In this document: positions 20,601 to 34,322 of the stretch, piece by piece | Layout: each line of letters starts with the position of its first letter | Numbering within the stretch: the stretch's first letter is position 1 | Source of the DNA: Atopsyche davidsoni | Lineage: Eukaryota; Arthropoda; Insecta; Trichoptera; Hydrobiosidae | Reading direction: 5' to 3' | NCBI GenBank assembly: GCA_022113835.1 | Contig: JAILWY010000021.1 | Location: 620,001 to 684,000 of the forward strand | DNA: 64,000 nucleotides | Translations under genes and position numbers: made by a program | The notes under the pieces: generated by a model | Told to the model about the DNA's origin: nothing | Database searches by the model: none | The model's input: only the letters and a program-made list of their open reading frames with translations

Positions 20601-22436
20601 AATTGTAATAACAAAATAATGCAATATATCAAAATGAAATAAATCAACAGAATCAGAAATGCCATCACCTGCAGAGAAAAAACGCATTTTTACTCAATGA
20701 TCAAATATGCAACAACAAAAGGTTTATAATCCGATCACAGAGCCCCTGTTGGACCATTTCAATTTGAATTTGAAAAAGTTATTGTATTGGTCGGGGATAG
20801 AGGGTGAGGGGTGCAAAACACCCTTCGTCCCTTTGTGCGAGATATAATTCAATATCGCGAAAAAATCGATTCTAATATCACTTCTGCAGTACTCGAACGC
20901 GTGTTATTATTTTTTTTGTTTGGTTCGTTTCCGCCGTCCTGTTATTTTTAGTGGAAGGCTTTTATTTTAGCAAATTTAACAGGCAACACTCTGTGGGGGA
21001 TTTGATCATTTAAATTTATTTTTGTTGAGTTCCAATTAAAAAACAGATGTGATAAAAGAATACAAATGGATTCGGTCAAAGCACGCGTATGCAAAATGGA
21101 TTTGAGAGCAGTTAAACAATTAAAAAGTAAAATAATCAATTTACAAATAAAAATGGTTTATTATTGGTTTATATTTCAAAAAATATTTTGAACACTAGAA
21201 AAGTAAAAAAAATCAGATTAATTGGTCTTAATATCTTAACATTTTTTTGTGTTTTCAAAATGAAAAGTGAATATCAGGTATTTGATTTTAAAATAAATAA
21301 TCTCAGTAAAACAATTTTTTTATATTACACCTGATGTTGATGAGTCTAGTTTTATAATAAAAAAATATTTATGATTTTTCAAATGAAATATTTGCATATC
21401 TTATTGGATTGACTTATATATTGTATGAATATAAATTGATGGTTTGCCATTACAAAAAAAACATTTTTGCAAAAAAACTCGAATCAAACATAAGAATGTT
21501 CGGATGATCGATTACAATACCTAAGGAAACAAGTTTTCGAGATTTTCAGCATCGAATCAATAACCGACACTCGAAGGTTGAAAATTTTATATTTGGATTC
21601 AAATAAAATTATCAAACTCAAAGTGTTTTTATCAATCGACCAATTCAATGCTCTAAAGTTATATTTTGGTTTATCAATATCTACAATATCTTTAGTTTTA
21701 TTCAACAAAAAGCACGATGCATGACAATTCAAATTAACTCAACAGTATAAATAATCGATTGTGACCAATACTACTCACGCTTTTCAGTTACGTTGAAAAG
21801 CCAGAATTATGATAAATAATGGTACAGTAGGTGAAATGGTCCATATACGGCCTCGCACGGAGATTTATTGAGTTCTAATGCTCACCACGCGAGCCGCTTC
21901 CTCTTTAGAGTCCACTTATGCATTTGGTCGGCGCCAAATGAGGTCACCAGGCATCGAACTGGAATACCGATTAGCGAGCAGCCCGGGGCTCGTCCAGTCG
22001 AGGAGTCGGTCCACATGATGTTCACAGTGGCCATGGACTATAGTGTGAGGGGTGAGTCCATGTAGGATTCGAATAATTTGATCACACGTGGAAATCGTTT
22101 GTGTAATTTTTAACACGCGTACGTTGGTCCGCAAATGGGAGACATTTAAACTCAGATAATATAAATGTGTCTATTAACTACAACACTATGTAAAAGAGCG
22201 GATCGCAAGCGTATGAAGTTGATTCAAGCACTTTGAAACGAACAAAAACAATCTAAGCATGCCTCTTCTGTTGTAATGTTGTTTAAACATTTATATTTCT
22301 TTTTGTAGTATTTAAATTTTTTTCAAAATGTTTACTTTAAAAAAATTCGTAATTTTTGTATCATTAGTAAACATTTATCCTTAACCGAGAGGTGTCCGTT
22401 TTGATATTTTTTTAATGTATTGTATATTTTAATAAA
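17611..22436. other. No gene recognised; several small structures
   Basis: AT-rich for most of its length. Noted inside: a GAATTCCATCTG/CAGATGGAATTC hairpin (18946-18957 with 18991-19002). A tRNA-head-like segment GTTTAGTAGTTAGCACGC (about 20302-20319) lies inside a TCGAGG...CCTCGA bracket and lacks a B box. A GC-richer patch at 21880-22075 has a 65-codon plus frame (21868-22065) and a donor-like GAGGG|GTGAGT at its end. The last could be an exon, but the peptide is unrecognised. Confidence 0.4.
20372..20407. other. Perfect 16-bp-arm hairpin
   Basis: TTTTTTTATGCATATA, a TTTT loop, then the exact reverse complement ending in seven A. It could extrude as a cruciform or be the core of a small foldback; no flanking duplication was seen. 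Confidence 0.75.
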
Positions 22437-22768
22437 CTCCCCGCTCTCCCCATTCTTTTGCTAATGCATGGCTGCTATTTTGTACCCTGAGCGTGTGTAA
22501 ACGATCGGTAATGGAGGAGTGGACTTGGAATGATTGTGAATGGATGTGCTCTGGAAGTACATTGTCGAGGTGGGGGGCTTCTCCTATTGTATCATATCTG
22601 AACGTTAGAACTTTGTAAGGAAATGATTATATAATAATGCTATTGGGCAGCAGAAGACTACACTATTTTCCCCTTAGAAAACCATGAACACTGGATCAGC
22701 ATGAGTATATATGCACAGTGAAATGATCGCCAACCTCCTCTGGAGAGAGGCATTTGATGAAGAAGATA
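22437..22768 (+). repeat. Repeat A, near-complete copy A4
   Basis: This has the same left end as A1 (CTCCCCGCTCTCCCCATT). Compared with A1 it carries an extra ATGCATGGCTGC segment near the start, lacks the AATATAAAACTACGG..GGAGACCC part, and retains the CTTAGAAAACCATGAACAC segment plus GCATGAGTATATATGCACAG. It ends GCATTTGATGAAGAAGATAT as in A3. No convincing target duplication or coding frame. Confidence 0.88.
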
Positions 22769-25700
22769 TTTTTATAACAAGCAAATACGTTTCTAATTGC
22801 TTGGATTATCTTTTTTTCGGTGACTTTTAAAACACAGTGTATACAGTCGTTTTGTTAAAATATCTAAGCTATGACGTCATGCACTACAAAAACAAAATGT
22901 TTTAACATTGCTACACCAGAGAGACAAAAATGTTTATATTCGAGGAAGGAGGGAGGGTATCACTTAAAATGAATTTCCTGAAATTTCACAGCAGAGCGAG
23001 ATGAAATTAAGTGTAACGCGACTTCCGGGGAGCCTCCTTCGGAGACGAGCACCCGCGCAGCTACAGACAATAGCACAGCGATGGGCACGATCGAAACTAT
23101 TTGTTATTCGAAATACACTAAATAATCGAAAAACCCATCCAGAGTATAAAAAATTACATTAAATACACTGAATACTCATAAAATTACAGTCACGTGAAAA
23201 GACTATTATATTTGTTTACAAAACTACTGGTGAAAATAATCGATTTAATACTTCACCAATTCATACTATACTGCTTATCATTTGCAAGAATTCCCGTCTT
23301 ACATATCTTGAATCCTGGTAATAGCTTAACTCAATTTTTAACGTTTGTACGAATCATTTTGGCGTCATCCGTATTTTTTTATTTTATATTTGATAAATTA
23401 TTGTTTCATTAATTTATTAAAAAAATAGACAGTGACAAAATAGATTATTCGGTTAAGGTTATTTATACATTTATAAAAAATTCGATTATTCGATTATGCC
23501 CATTGTATTATTCCCAGCATTAGTAAGAACACTGGCAACTGGCAACTGTTATCTCGGTAATTAGCATACCCGCTGACTCCTCTAAAGAGATACTTATTTC
23601 GTGTCTGACACAAAGAAGTTACGAGGGTTGTGCTTAGATTTAATGATAAGAAATTATTGTACGCGTTTAAAAAATATTTTTATTAAAATGTATGATAAGA
23701 TTTATATCAAGCAATATAAATATAAACGAGCTTTGAGGTCATGCATTACAGCTACTTGCTGGCATCCCGAATTAAAATTAAGTTAGAGCATTTTTTTGTT
23801 TTGCAAAAGTATTAATTATCAGTAGCAGCAGAATAGTTGAATGAATACCAAAAAATATTACATTGTTAAAAATGAAGCTATGGTAGATTTATTGTTCAGT
23901 TTCACGATTCCCTCACAAATCAATTATGCAGTTTCGAATTCGGATGCGAGGATCAGTGAGATTTGTTGCAGAGCAAAAGGGTGCGATGAGGGTGCGAATC
24001 CCAGCATTAATAATAAATAGAATTGAGATTGAATACAGTTTTACGAAAGTTCCGGCGTATTTCGGCCATAAGTAAATCGGACGTCATCCCGGACCTTCTA
24101 ATATGTTAGAGCCCAGTATGTGTGGAGACTTTAAACCCCTACTTCCTGAAACGGTTACGCAGGAGATTATCCTGGTTTACCACTACGTTAAATCTTTGGG
24201 ATTTAATGCGATTGCTTCGAAAGTGTTACAATTTCAATAGAGAAGTTGTGTTTAAGCCACTCAGAGTTAAAATAAAATAGACACAACCAAATTGATTATC
24301 AAATATCTGGCGTTTACTTATTCGTTTTTATCTCGCCATGAAAAGTCTATTGATTTTCAGTATATTGATTATACCGCATAGAATGATAGATATTTTGCCT
24401 TGTAAATAAATCGAAAAACTATTGTTCTTGTCTAGTTTTAAAATGTCTTCAGTGGTCTATATAAAAAAATTAAATCACCAGTCTAAAAACCATTTACTGC
24501 GAGTTAGTATACTGCAAACAAAAGAATTTTTGCTATCTGTAAATTGCAGTCATGAAAATTACACTGAAAAAATAACTCCAGTTAACTCTGTTTTTCAGTC
24601 GTAACACAGTTTGACAAACTTAGACGCCATTCATGACTAGACCAATTTCATAATTCTGGTGTGATGTTCATGACAACGAAGTGTGTACAATTTCTACAAT
24701 CAAGTGGATTAAAACGAATTTGTCAAATCAACACGCTGTTGTATGAATCACGGAACATACGATAACTCAATCGCAAAAATAAGATGTTTAAAGAAAATTG
24801 TGAGTTCTTGCATGCTACAAATAGGTGTGAAAAATATTTTTTTTTCAAGATATTAAAGATATCAGTGAGTCTTTAGATATTTTTTTATAAACATCATGAT
24901 GTTAAAGAAATGATAAGTTTATTCAAATAATACCTACAAGAGTATTGAATATTTAATAAATAATACTTGTAAATTGTAAAAACATTCATAAAGATATGCT
25001 CGCCATAAGATAATTGCAAGTATAATGAGAAAATAAAAACGCCTGAATCTCCGCATCTAAATGAGAGATCTCGAGTCAAAGAACAGAGCGATCTCAATAG
25101 AAGTAATAAACCTCAAAGAAAGTGGTTATTAAATGAAATGACGCTTATTATGAGTATCGCTGGGAAATGTCATTTGTGCCCAGCAACTGAATAAATTGCA
25201 CAAACGAGGGCAATAAATAGACAAGAGGTTAAATATAACTTTCTTTTGAGCATATACATATGAGAATTTTTAAGCTTTTAAGTTAAAAAAAAAACGGTTA
25301 TTAAGTCTTGAGAAAAATCATTTCGTTTTCTTTTTAAAAATTATCGTAGTCTCCAAGCCATTTGGTTTATTACTAATAATATTCGGTGTTTAAATATAAT
25401 TAATTATATTAAATCAAATACACTAAAAAATTAAATGACCTGTTGTGGAAAGTGAAATATTTTTTTTCTGTTTTAAATTTTTTTTTCGAATGTATTTTGA
25501 TATTGTATATTGTTGTGTACTACTGAAAGACTCTTTCAGTAATGTCAATGAAAAACATTGCGTTACACAATGAAAGCCATCTGCTGCAGGCAGAGGATCC
25601 TGTGGACCTTCGCTGCTAAAGCTCACGTCCCGCGGCAGCTCTTGTTAACAACTTTGCTACTTCTTCAACTGCAATTCCAATTTGCCCGAAAACACAGCGC

Positions 25701-25866
25701 TTTCATTTGCGAGAACTTCGTTTCAGCAAAGCTGAAAACTACTTTCCGAAATATACCAAACTCAACGCAAAAGTTATTCTCATGAGTGAAATCTAAAGAT
25801 AAAGGTTAGCAAGCAATTCGAAGTAATTCGATTCGATTGAAGTCACTTACTTACATAGGCTTCTTC

Positions 25867-25891
25867 TTTTTTTTTTTTTTTTTTTTTTTTT
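25867..25891. repeat. Poly(T) tract, 25 nt
   Basis: An uninterrupted T run, complementary to the poly(A) run at 26471-26497. Confidence 0.95.
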
Positions 25892-26470
25892 CATACAAAA
25901 CATCCCAGTATGAGAAACGTGATATTGCTTACAACACGTTTGCGCACTTTCTTATCTGCCGCTTGCGGTGCCAAAAACTTATTTAAATTAGCCGGGTTGG
26001 GATATATTCACCTCATATAACGCAAAATTATTTTTTTTTATTTTTAATAAAAGTTCACTTAATTATAATATTAAAACAAATATATACGTTTTCAGGTAGG
26101 GTCGGTTTAAGATTTTCAGGTCACTTTGTTAGTGCGCTGAAACCACTCCACTGACCCCTCGTTAACCTAAAACTATTTCAGCCGAGTGGCCGGCGAAGCC
26201 TCCGGCTCGCGGACGTGTTTGACGCAAGACGATTGCCGAGCATGGCTCGCAGGTGTATGCAATAGAAGGGCACAAAATATTAATTTATCTTAGAGATTGA
26301 CTCGAGAACAGGTGATAACGCAGGTGAGATTAAATTGATTTTTTTTTCATTTGTATATTCCACCCATTAAAATAACAACTTCGTATTGCCACTTTTATTC
26401 TTTCTGCATATATTTTATGTAATTTTTTGTTCAATCTATACATAAGCATGAAAACATACCGAATGAGAAG

Positions 26471-26497
26471 AAAAAAAAAAAAAAAAAAAAAAAAAAA
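26471..26497. repeat. Poly(A) tract, 27 nt
   Basis: An uninterrupted A run preceded by GAATGAGAAG. It could be the 3' end of a retroposed sequence, but no upstream match or target duplication was identified. Confidence 0.95.
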
Positions 26498-27387
26498 CAT
26501 AATATATGGGATGTGAAAGCAACAATATTAATGTAAGGAGAAAATAAATTGCCATGTTTTTATTTGTAAGAAACGTTCTTTTGGATTTGATTTAGTCTCT
26601 GTACTTTAATAAAAGTAAATTTCCAAGCAAGCACTTTTCTCCGTACGAAAGTACGTATTTATCAAAACGCAGAACGTAATAAAATGCGAAACAATTCATA
26701 AATACTGCGTAGGTACCTATTTAAGATTTTGGTAACTGATTTTATTATTAAAAAAAAACAATTTATGTGATATAATATCAACGGTATTAAAATATTAATA
26801 ACGGTATTTTATCAGTGGATTCCAGACGTCGCTAGGACTTTCAATGAAACGCATTGAGCTGCATTTCCTACCCCTTCTATGTGAAATATTACCAAGGAAA
26901 CTTTTCGATATAAAGCTAAAATATAACTATAAAGCATGATTGATATTCAAATACTAGTAAAACTAATCAATACAAACTATCAAATAAATATTTTTTATTG
27001 GTTCAGTAATAATACGCTTGACTGTTAGCAGAAAATTATAAAACGATATTCTTGTATTATTGATAATAATTGTATAATAATCGGATTTAATTAACAAAAT
27101 TTAAGTTTTTTTATTGCGAAGAATTCTACTAAAAAGAGGCCCATTAAAGACCGAAGTGCTTACAAATAAAAATAATATTAATTAGATAAACCAAGTTTGA
27201 TTTGTGCAATATTTTTTTTGGTCCAATTATCATCGTCAGTCGGCAAATTAATATTCTTGTGGATTACTGTAATTGAGTTTTATTTTTTTAAATTTTATTT
27301 ACAACAAAAGAGTAAAAGAAATATCTCTAGACAGCTCAAAGGTCTCGTTACAAGTCATCTAACAAGGAAATGAACGAAAGATGTGTG

Positions 27388-27492
27388 AGGAGCAACAGGA
27401 ATAAACATCTCCATAAAGCGGTGAGGAACATAATTGGCAGTGGGCAGGACATCTGTCTCGAAGATTGACGGATAAAATTTGTCACGCTTAGT
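27388..27492 (+). pseudogene. Non-LTR retrotransposon reverse-transcriptase C-terminal remnant
   Basis: Two adjoining frames give peptide pieces typical of the end of insect endonuclease/reverse-transcriptase ORFs. RSNRNKHLHKAVRN starts at 27388. After a one-base frame change it continues NWQWAGHLSRRLTDKICHA from 27432, ending at an in-frame TAG. The WQWAGHLSRR block matches the widely recurring K/R-W-x-W-A-G-H-x-x-R signature seen downstream of the RT domain. Only about 35 residues remain, with a frameshift and a stop, so it is a fossil. No catalytic RT motif is present. The clade is uncertain. Confidence 0.65.
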
Positions 27493-30204
27493 CAGCAGCG
27501 ATGCTCAAGATACTTTAAGAAATACACAGATATCGTTTTTTTTTTAAACCCCAATTTCATAACTCAGAAAAAATAAATATAGTTTTTTTATTTAATCAAA
27601 AATAGTGAAAATTAAATGGTAAAATAAAATGACCAAAAAAAGATAAAAACAAATTTAGGTTTTCGTAGGTTTTAGTCGTCATTGCTATGAGAATGTCCTC
27701 ATTCTTAGATAACATTCGAGATGAAGAAAATTTTAAATAAATAAAAACGAGATAAAACACGTAGATAAAAATAGATTTAAAAAAAAATTAATAACACACG
27801 TGAAACAATGAGAATTTTTTTATTGGAAGTATAATAGGCATATAAGCTGATATATTAAATAATAAACTTCTTCTGGTTTCTATGATAAAGAAAATAACGG
27901 CTTTGGCTTTGGTCAGCAGCTGTTGCCGCATAAGTGTGCCCAGGATTTACGTCTGTAGATTATAATTATTGATAATTTATTTTACTTTTACGCTATGTAA
28001 AAAGGCACTTACACCGTCCCGTTGTAATAGAGCTGATTTATTAGGTCCAAATTTAAAACAAACGGGCTATTTCCTTTTTAGAATACCCACTTATGAGTGA
28101 GGTCACATATCTTACTTATTCTATCTCCAAACCGACCATGTGCTTTTCAGGGTCATAGTCAATGAATTTACGTTGAAGATATCTTTCAAAAATGTATTTT
28201 CATGCAAAAAAGCAGCACAGCTCAAGAAAACACAGCAAGTGAAATGCTGTTCATGCTCCGTGTCGGTTCATCGACGATATTTTTAATTCGTAAGTGTTTT
28301 TAGTAATATTCGTTTTACAAGTTTTTGAGTAGAAAAATAATATAGCTTTTTACACACTTCATTTTTGGAATTATAAAAGCGAATTATTTTATTTGCAGTG
28401 TAAATCATGTCGATAAGAACCGTCTGACTTGACCGGAAATCGAACCAGAGTCCTCGAATAGTTTACGGCCCGAGCTGACGCCATGAAGACGGTTCCATAG
28501 TAATGTTTAAAATATTACAGAAGGACAATACAATATATTAAATATTCATCTGTATAAGGTATAACTATACTTCCGTCGTCTTGAATAGTTAATACAATGA
28601 TAAACAATAAACTAGCACGAGCTTATAAATATGTATAGACAACGAAAGTAGACAGGTGAAATGTGGGTTTCTTTGATACTGTGAGAAAGAAGAAACTTTG
28701 AGTCGAAGCATATAAGCAAATAGTAAAAAGTAACATCGATGAATACGTTTTTTTTTCCTATACACATCTACATTTTGATCCATGAGACATCGTGTTCAGT
28801 AAACAAACCCGCAAGCCCCTAAGCCACACAACGATATGAAAGCCAGTGTAAAATTTATCATAAATGTTTATATATTGCAGATTGGATTTTGTAATCCATG
28901 TGTATATTTCGTGTAAAAAGGCTCTTGGATTCTCACACTTTCGCTGTATATTAGGTTAGGTTAGGTACTGTGAGGATCTCGCATTCGATCGTGAAAGCAG
29001 AAAGCCGTAAAAATGCCGAGGAGGACGAGAGAAACGCCTTTCAGCTTCTCCTTCTTTATGAAAATATATGTGCCTCATAAGAAAGTCGAAAATTACAGAA
29101 CCACCTCTGAAAACAACCCTTTGTCTTAAATGAACAACAAAAAACTGTTTCGAATAAATTTTCGGGTTTATTCCTATTAACGGTGATTTTATCTGATTTT
29201 TTTAAAATAACAAAGCTTAATTTGTTACTGTTAAAAATAACAAAGCTGTTTGTAACACAAGTAAGCATTTAAATGTTATTTAAAATTACGTAGAGCCGCT
29301 CCTCAACTGAGCGTGATAAGTTATTATACGGGTAGTGAATACATTAATACACTATATATTTTTTTTGTATCGTACGATTGTTTCAGTTTCACAATACTTT
29401 CCTTTTTATAAATAAGTTATGCTGGTGGACAAATTAATAGTAAAAAATTTTAGTAAAGTACAAGTGAAGATTAGAGTCTCAAGATATATCAAGGATGGTG
29501 ACGAGTAAACACGGTTTATTATATAATATATATTTTTAAAGTATTTATGAAATATGGAAAACGTCTTTAAATTATATGAATCTAAAAATAAATCAGAATA
29601 AGCCTCTGAGAGAGCCTCGGAGTGCAAAAAGAATCTGGAATTTTATTCCCGAATTCCAAAAGGAGAGTTTCCGCTATTGTGAGAAAATCTCAAGCATCTT
29701 GAAAAGGAAGAAAAATATCGCCGGGCCATGAATATTAAAAACGATTTACGGTTCTTACAACACCTTTATGCCTTTTTTTTTACCTTTTTGGGTTTGTGAT
29801 TGTAACAATGTTTTAATCCTGTTTAAAAAATGTTTTGTGTGTTAGACGTTATAATTTAATATTTGATAAATGTAATTATTATATACCCCAATGAAAATTA
29901 TAAATTTTGAACACACTAATATATTTATATTTACATAATGTAGATATAACCAAAATATTTTAATATCATTTTCCATTAAGTGGTGGGTAATGAATTGGCG
30001 CATGTGAAAAACTGAAAATAACTCGAGAACACCGGATATGTAATGAAAGAAATATATATACAAATATGTATTTATTAAACACAAAAAAATACATTTATAA
30101 AAAATTATCTTTTAAAATAAAAATCTTAAATAGCATTTTGGACAAAACGATAAATATGAAAGATATCAGTAATTAGACCGTTACATAATCCCAAATTTCC
30201 ATGA
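27493..30204. other. No gene recognised
   Basis: AT-rich DNA. Positions 28425-28500 hold, on the minus strand, a B-box-like GGTTCGATTTC inside a GACCG...CGGTC bracket, too degenerate to call a tRNA or SINE. Positions 28950-29040 are GC-richer and include a 39-codon plus frame starting AAAATGCCGAGG (MPRRTRETPFSFSF...), of unknown meaning. Confidence 0.4.
28951..28965 (+). repeat. Interstitial telomere-like (TTAGG)3
   Basis: Three exact copies of TTAGG, the telomere unit of most insects. Two and a half similar units occur at about 47639-47654, and CCTAA units flank the T run at 41911-41942. Far too short to be a telomere. Confidence 0.8.
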
Positions 30205-30427
30205 ATTTTCCGCCCTTGTATTCGCAACATTTTATCTCCTTTTTTGGACCACCCCGCCCCTCCCGAGGTTTCATTTACAACCCCTTACAATGTCCAAAGT
30301 TTACAAGTTTATGTCCGCAATAATTACCCCCGTGTCCCTCTCGATGCGGTCCTTATGGCCTGCCCGAGCACGTACCCGCCCCAGGTGAAAGAGGAACTTA
30401 TATTGAAGTTACCGCACTCTGTCACAG
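30205..30427 (+). CDS. Possible internal exon, product unknown
   Basis: An open frame with no ATG runs from a TGA at 30202 to past 30427 in a GC-richer patch and reaches a consensus 5' splice site CACAG|GTAAGAAG at 30427/30428. The peptide ends VKEELILKLPHSVTG. That end is faintly like the K-x-K/E-L-P-x-x-L-T stretch preceding HHLLFTF in the C2 domain of DOCK-family guanine-nucleotide exchange factors. If so, a 43-nt micro-exon (30385-30427) using acceptor CCCGCCCCAG would fit, since the upstream part does not resemble DOCK. Both the exon and the family link are inference. A chance ORF beside a chance donor remains quite possible. Confidence 0.25.
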
Positions 30428-33400
30428 GTAAGAAGCACAATATAACGATTGTCCAGCATTGAAAATTTTTTAAAAAAATATATAAACATATTTTTTTCTT
30501 TCAAACCTACTAAAGACGATTAAAACGTGTTTATAACCACATGAGTAAATATTGTTTTTTTTTTTATGAAGGCGATATAGATAATATCTTATTGTGTGTA
30601 TAATATACTCCAAAGTGAATTTAAGGGTCCAATATTAATCGAATATCCTGAAGTTTACATCCGATGTCCATCTCTACACGCACATTTGTGCGTAGGTACA
30701 CTTACAGGAACTAGATGTACACGCATGTATCGCGTATGTACACTACGTTCATACAGGAAACACACGTTCACAGGATGTGTTTATTAGTTCAGTGGTCCAA
30801 TGGATCCCGAGGGACTCTAAAAACAAGCGGATCATTTCACTGCGGCCTTCTGTTTACCTTTCGATACCGATGGAGTGCGCGGACGGATGACGGTTTACCG
30901 TCCAAGATTCGAAAGACTGATTTTGTTGTTATAAGAAATGCCACGTTTTTTGCTAAAATTTCCGACGCCATGGTACAGAGACCATCTTCAATATCGAGAT
31001 TTTTTTGGATAAAACGCGACATAACACCTTATTAAGCAGCATTTCTAGGTAAAACTATGTATATTAATACATCACATAGTTTCGCTATTTAAATTCATTA
31101 TATTTTTTTCTGTGGCATAGATGATCAAAAATCTTTAAACTCGAGATTATTACGCAAGTTCTACAACAACTAAACATAATCTATAAAAATTCAATTTAAT
31201 GTAGGGCCGTAAACGGTCGGCGCGCGTCCATTTTCCCGGCTGTATAATTGTATAACGCTCTGTTGCTGAATTACCTTGCTTTACAAAACAAAGCGTTATG
31301 CAGAATAATTACCTGCGCGATTGATTCGCGCTACGCCGAATGAAACATAAGGCCGTGTAGACATAAGGCCGAATAAACGCGATTGTCCATTCTGAATGAA
31401 TGGTTTTTGGGAATGGCTGAAATGCCTGAACTAAATCACTACACGTAAAATAAATGTACTTTCAATTTAACAATTGTGCTCGCCCTCCCCCTACGATAGA
31501 CTGAATTTCTTTGTAATACTCCACATTTAACGATAAATTAGCTAAGACATTACGGTAATTTTTATTTGTGAGCTTTCAGTCTGGCGGAACCCGTCATAGA
31601 TAAAAGGTCTGACAAGTAAAAATTATCGTTATTTGAATTTTCGTATTTGTTAATGCTTGTAATGAGTAAAAGTGACATCAAACTATATATTTTTTTTTTC
31701 ATGTCATTTTACACATATCGTCCACTATTGTAAAATCTCAAAAAAAGTTCACCACAAAAATGCAAAACAGATTTAGTATTCGTTTGACTTTGATCTTGCA
31801 GTTAGTGACTCACTATACAAATTAAACGCAGACACCACTGAGCCGACAAATACAGGACTAAATACACTAAATATTATTTATTTTTAATAATATTTAGTGT
31901 ATTTAGTTGATTTGTGGTGGATCTACGTTGTAAAGGGTTGAGGTCGAATTTTGCAATGTGCAGTGGTTCATTAGTTGTGTTAGCCTGGAGACGCATTCTG
32001 CGGTCCCAAGGCAATGACTACATGACGTGAGATCCATAGAAAATATGCAAATGAGATGGTCTCATACCAATACTACTCGTACTAAATTCATTTAGATAGA
32101 AAAAAAATGTAAAATATTACTAAAGGACAACTAATATGTTATGCTGCATTGTGGGCCTTTCTTATTATCTACAAAAAATCATAATGTTTTTCCACTTAAA
32201 AAAACACAAATGATTTTTTTAAACTACAGTGCATGACAGAATATGCACTGAATTATAATGCACGTGCTAATATTGACTGACAAACACGTTTAGTTAATTC
32301 CGAATCATTCCAAGTACTCTATCAAACAGGACTTAATATCGGACGTGTATCTAATAATATATAGAATCCATGCCTTTTATAGTAATACAGTTAATGCACA
32401 CATTACCTTTCTCAATTTGCCCATTCGACTAACGACAGTTCTGTCAACTTTACCTGCCAATATAATCACCACATGGTCGGTTGATTGAATTTGGAAAATT
32501 CGACCGAGCACAAAATCGACCGGTGCTGGGACTACTAATAACTTAATCCAAAAGAGACACGCCATTGGTAAATACATAAATTTAATTCTGGCCTTTCCAT
32601 GGCAACCTTAGTTAATGCTGGATTTGCTGAATTTCCAATAAAATTATCTAGTCCAAATTTTCATATTTATCTTTTGGAGTATGGTAGATTATTACTAAAG
32701 TATTATGTGCCAGGGACAACATTGGACACTCACTGAAGATTTATCGAATGTTCTTCACTGTGGAGTTAAGGTTTGGACACTTTTTAATTTTAACTTTCTA
32801 ATTGAAATTTTTACTCCCAGCTTTAAAAAAAAAATCTAAAAAAATTTAAAAAATAGTGTCACAGAGTTTAATTGCTACTGTGGCAAAAGTAAACTTTACG
32901 CCGGGTTGCAAATAAAACAATATTTATTTAATAAAATTAAAGGGCAGTAGAATAAACTATCAATGTTTAACGTTGACTTTAAATCAACCCAGACAGAATT
33001 TAAAAAAAACATTTCCTTCACAGAACTATCGGGGTGAAATTAGACCTTAAATAAACAGGATAGACGAAGCGAGCGGAGGAGGTTATTGATTTTTCGCGAA
33101 AAAGCAAATATAGCCTTCGGGGTAAACCACCCTGAGCGATAGGGGTGGTAGGGCCATGGACTTATTTGCATTTAAACGAAGCAGAGGCTGTCATGCATGA
33201 AGTCACCACTTCAAATTGCAACTTACATTCTTAAAACAATGTATTTGATGGGAGGGTGGAAGCGAATGCCTTCATTTTGAGCAGAAATACTCTGGTTAAA
33301 TCTTGAACATAGTTTTTTAAATTTAAACGATAGCATTTGAAAATACATTCCGAGTTGTAGATAAATTTATTTGTTATTTTTAAATAAGTTGTAGTATTTT

Positions 33401-34320
33401 TTTATTATATATTTTGATTCAGTTATGTGTACATTTATTTCCCGATAAATCTAATACAATACAATTTGTAATAATACTGTGAGTATGAATCCACATCGTA
33501 GAACCAAGGGAACGAGCGATACTTTAAATATTTTATTCACATTTCCTCGGTCGATAAGACAAAAAAATAAGTGGACATAAAAACAGAAAAGTCTATATTT
33601 AATAGTGGATATAAATACTTATAATGATGGAAATTACACTTTATTATGTACCACCAAAACAAAAAATTAATAATGATGTATCTATTTCAATAATATCACA
33701 AAATCGAAATGTTTTAAGCTGTAATAAAACTGAACAACAAATGTCATTAAAAGTATAACGACAAGAATTTAATGATAATGACATGATATTTAATAATTTT
33801 TACGACAATATTGACAGAAACCTGAATAAAATCGACACATTTTACAAGCGCTCTATTGGAGACAATCGAAAAATTTAGTACAAAATGACAGCGGTCTAGA
33901 AAGGTCGTTAGGATTGATGACGGGAAATTACAATAATTATGAAAATTAATGACAGTTTACTACAAAGTAGAGACAATTCGGATTCGATTTCATTTCGGAC
34001 CCGCGATGGCGTGATCGAAAACCATTATGCGGTGTATAATTTTCATGGAAAACTCAGTAATTTTGCAACTTTTAATCAAGTTACCAGCGCGGGAAGTACT
34101 ACAGCACCATACCCTGTCATAAAAATAGTAACACTTGTTTATTTCTTATAAAAAAAAGTCTATTCAAATTAAAGCAACAAATTAATGTATTATTTTGTAC
34201 GTTGTATAATTTTTACATCAAAAACAAGTGTCAAAATAGTAGTTACATTCATCACTACCTATGAAATTTAATAACTTGTCTGTGCTTTTAGCATCTTAAT
34301 AAATATAATATAGAACAAGA
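30428..34320. other. No gene recognised
   Basis: Contains a 106-codon plus frame (30715-31035) overlapped by a 61-codon minus frame, both unrecognised. A GC-richer patch at 31200-31400 has homeodomain-type words (AATAATTACC, GATTGATT). An ACCACCCT/AGGGGTGGT inverted pair lies near 33128-33150. A 70-codon frame at 33939-34151 has protein-like composition but no recognised motif. Confidence 0.4.
31857..31907. other. Perfect 21-bp-arm hairpin
   Basis: ACTAAATACACTAAATATTA(T) at 31857-31877 is exactly complementary to 31887-31907, with a 9-nt AT loop. It may be a tiny MITE or cruciform; no target duplication was seen. Confidence 0.75.
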
Positions 34321-34322
34321 TA

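Larger units (their letters stand above)
22769..27387. other. No gene recognised; homopolymer tracts
   Basis: AT-rich, with GC-richer patches at 23000-23090, 23930-24170, 25560-25720 and 26100-26270. The frame 25558-25785 has an in-frame ATG at 25570 and a short leucine-rich stretch, but no other support. At 24000 a B-box-like GGTGCGAATCC (one mismatch) has no A box partner. Confidence 0.4.

Noticed and set aside
28425..28500. Minus-strand tRNA-like sequence
   Set aside because: B box has a mismatch and the T stem pairs poorly; no cloverleaf could be drawn.
28951..28965. Telomere or subtelomere
   Set aside because: Only three TTAGG units; normal interstitial occurrence in insect DNA.
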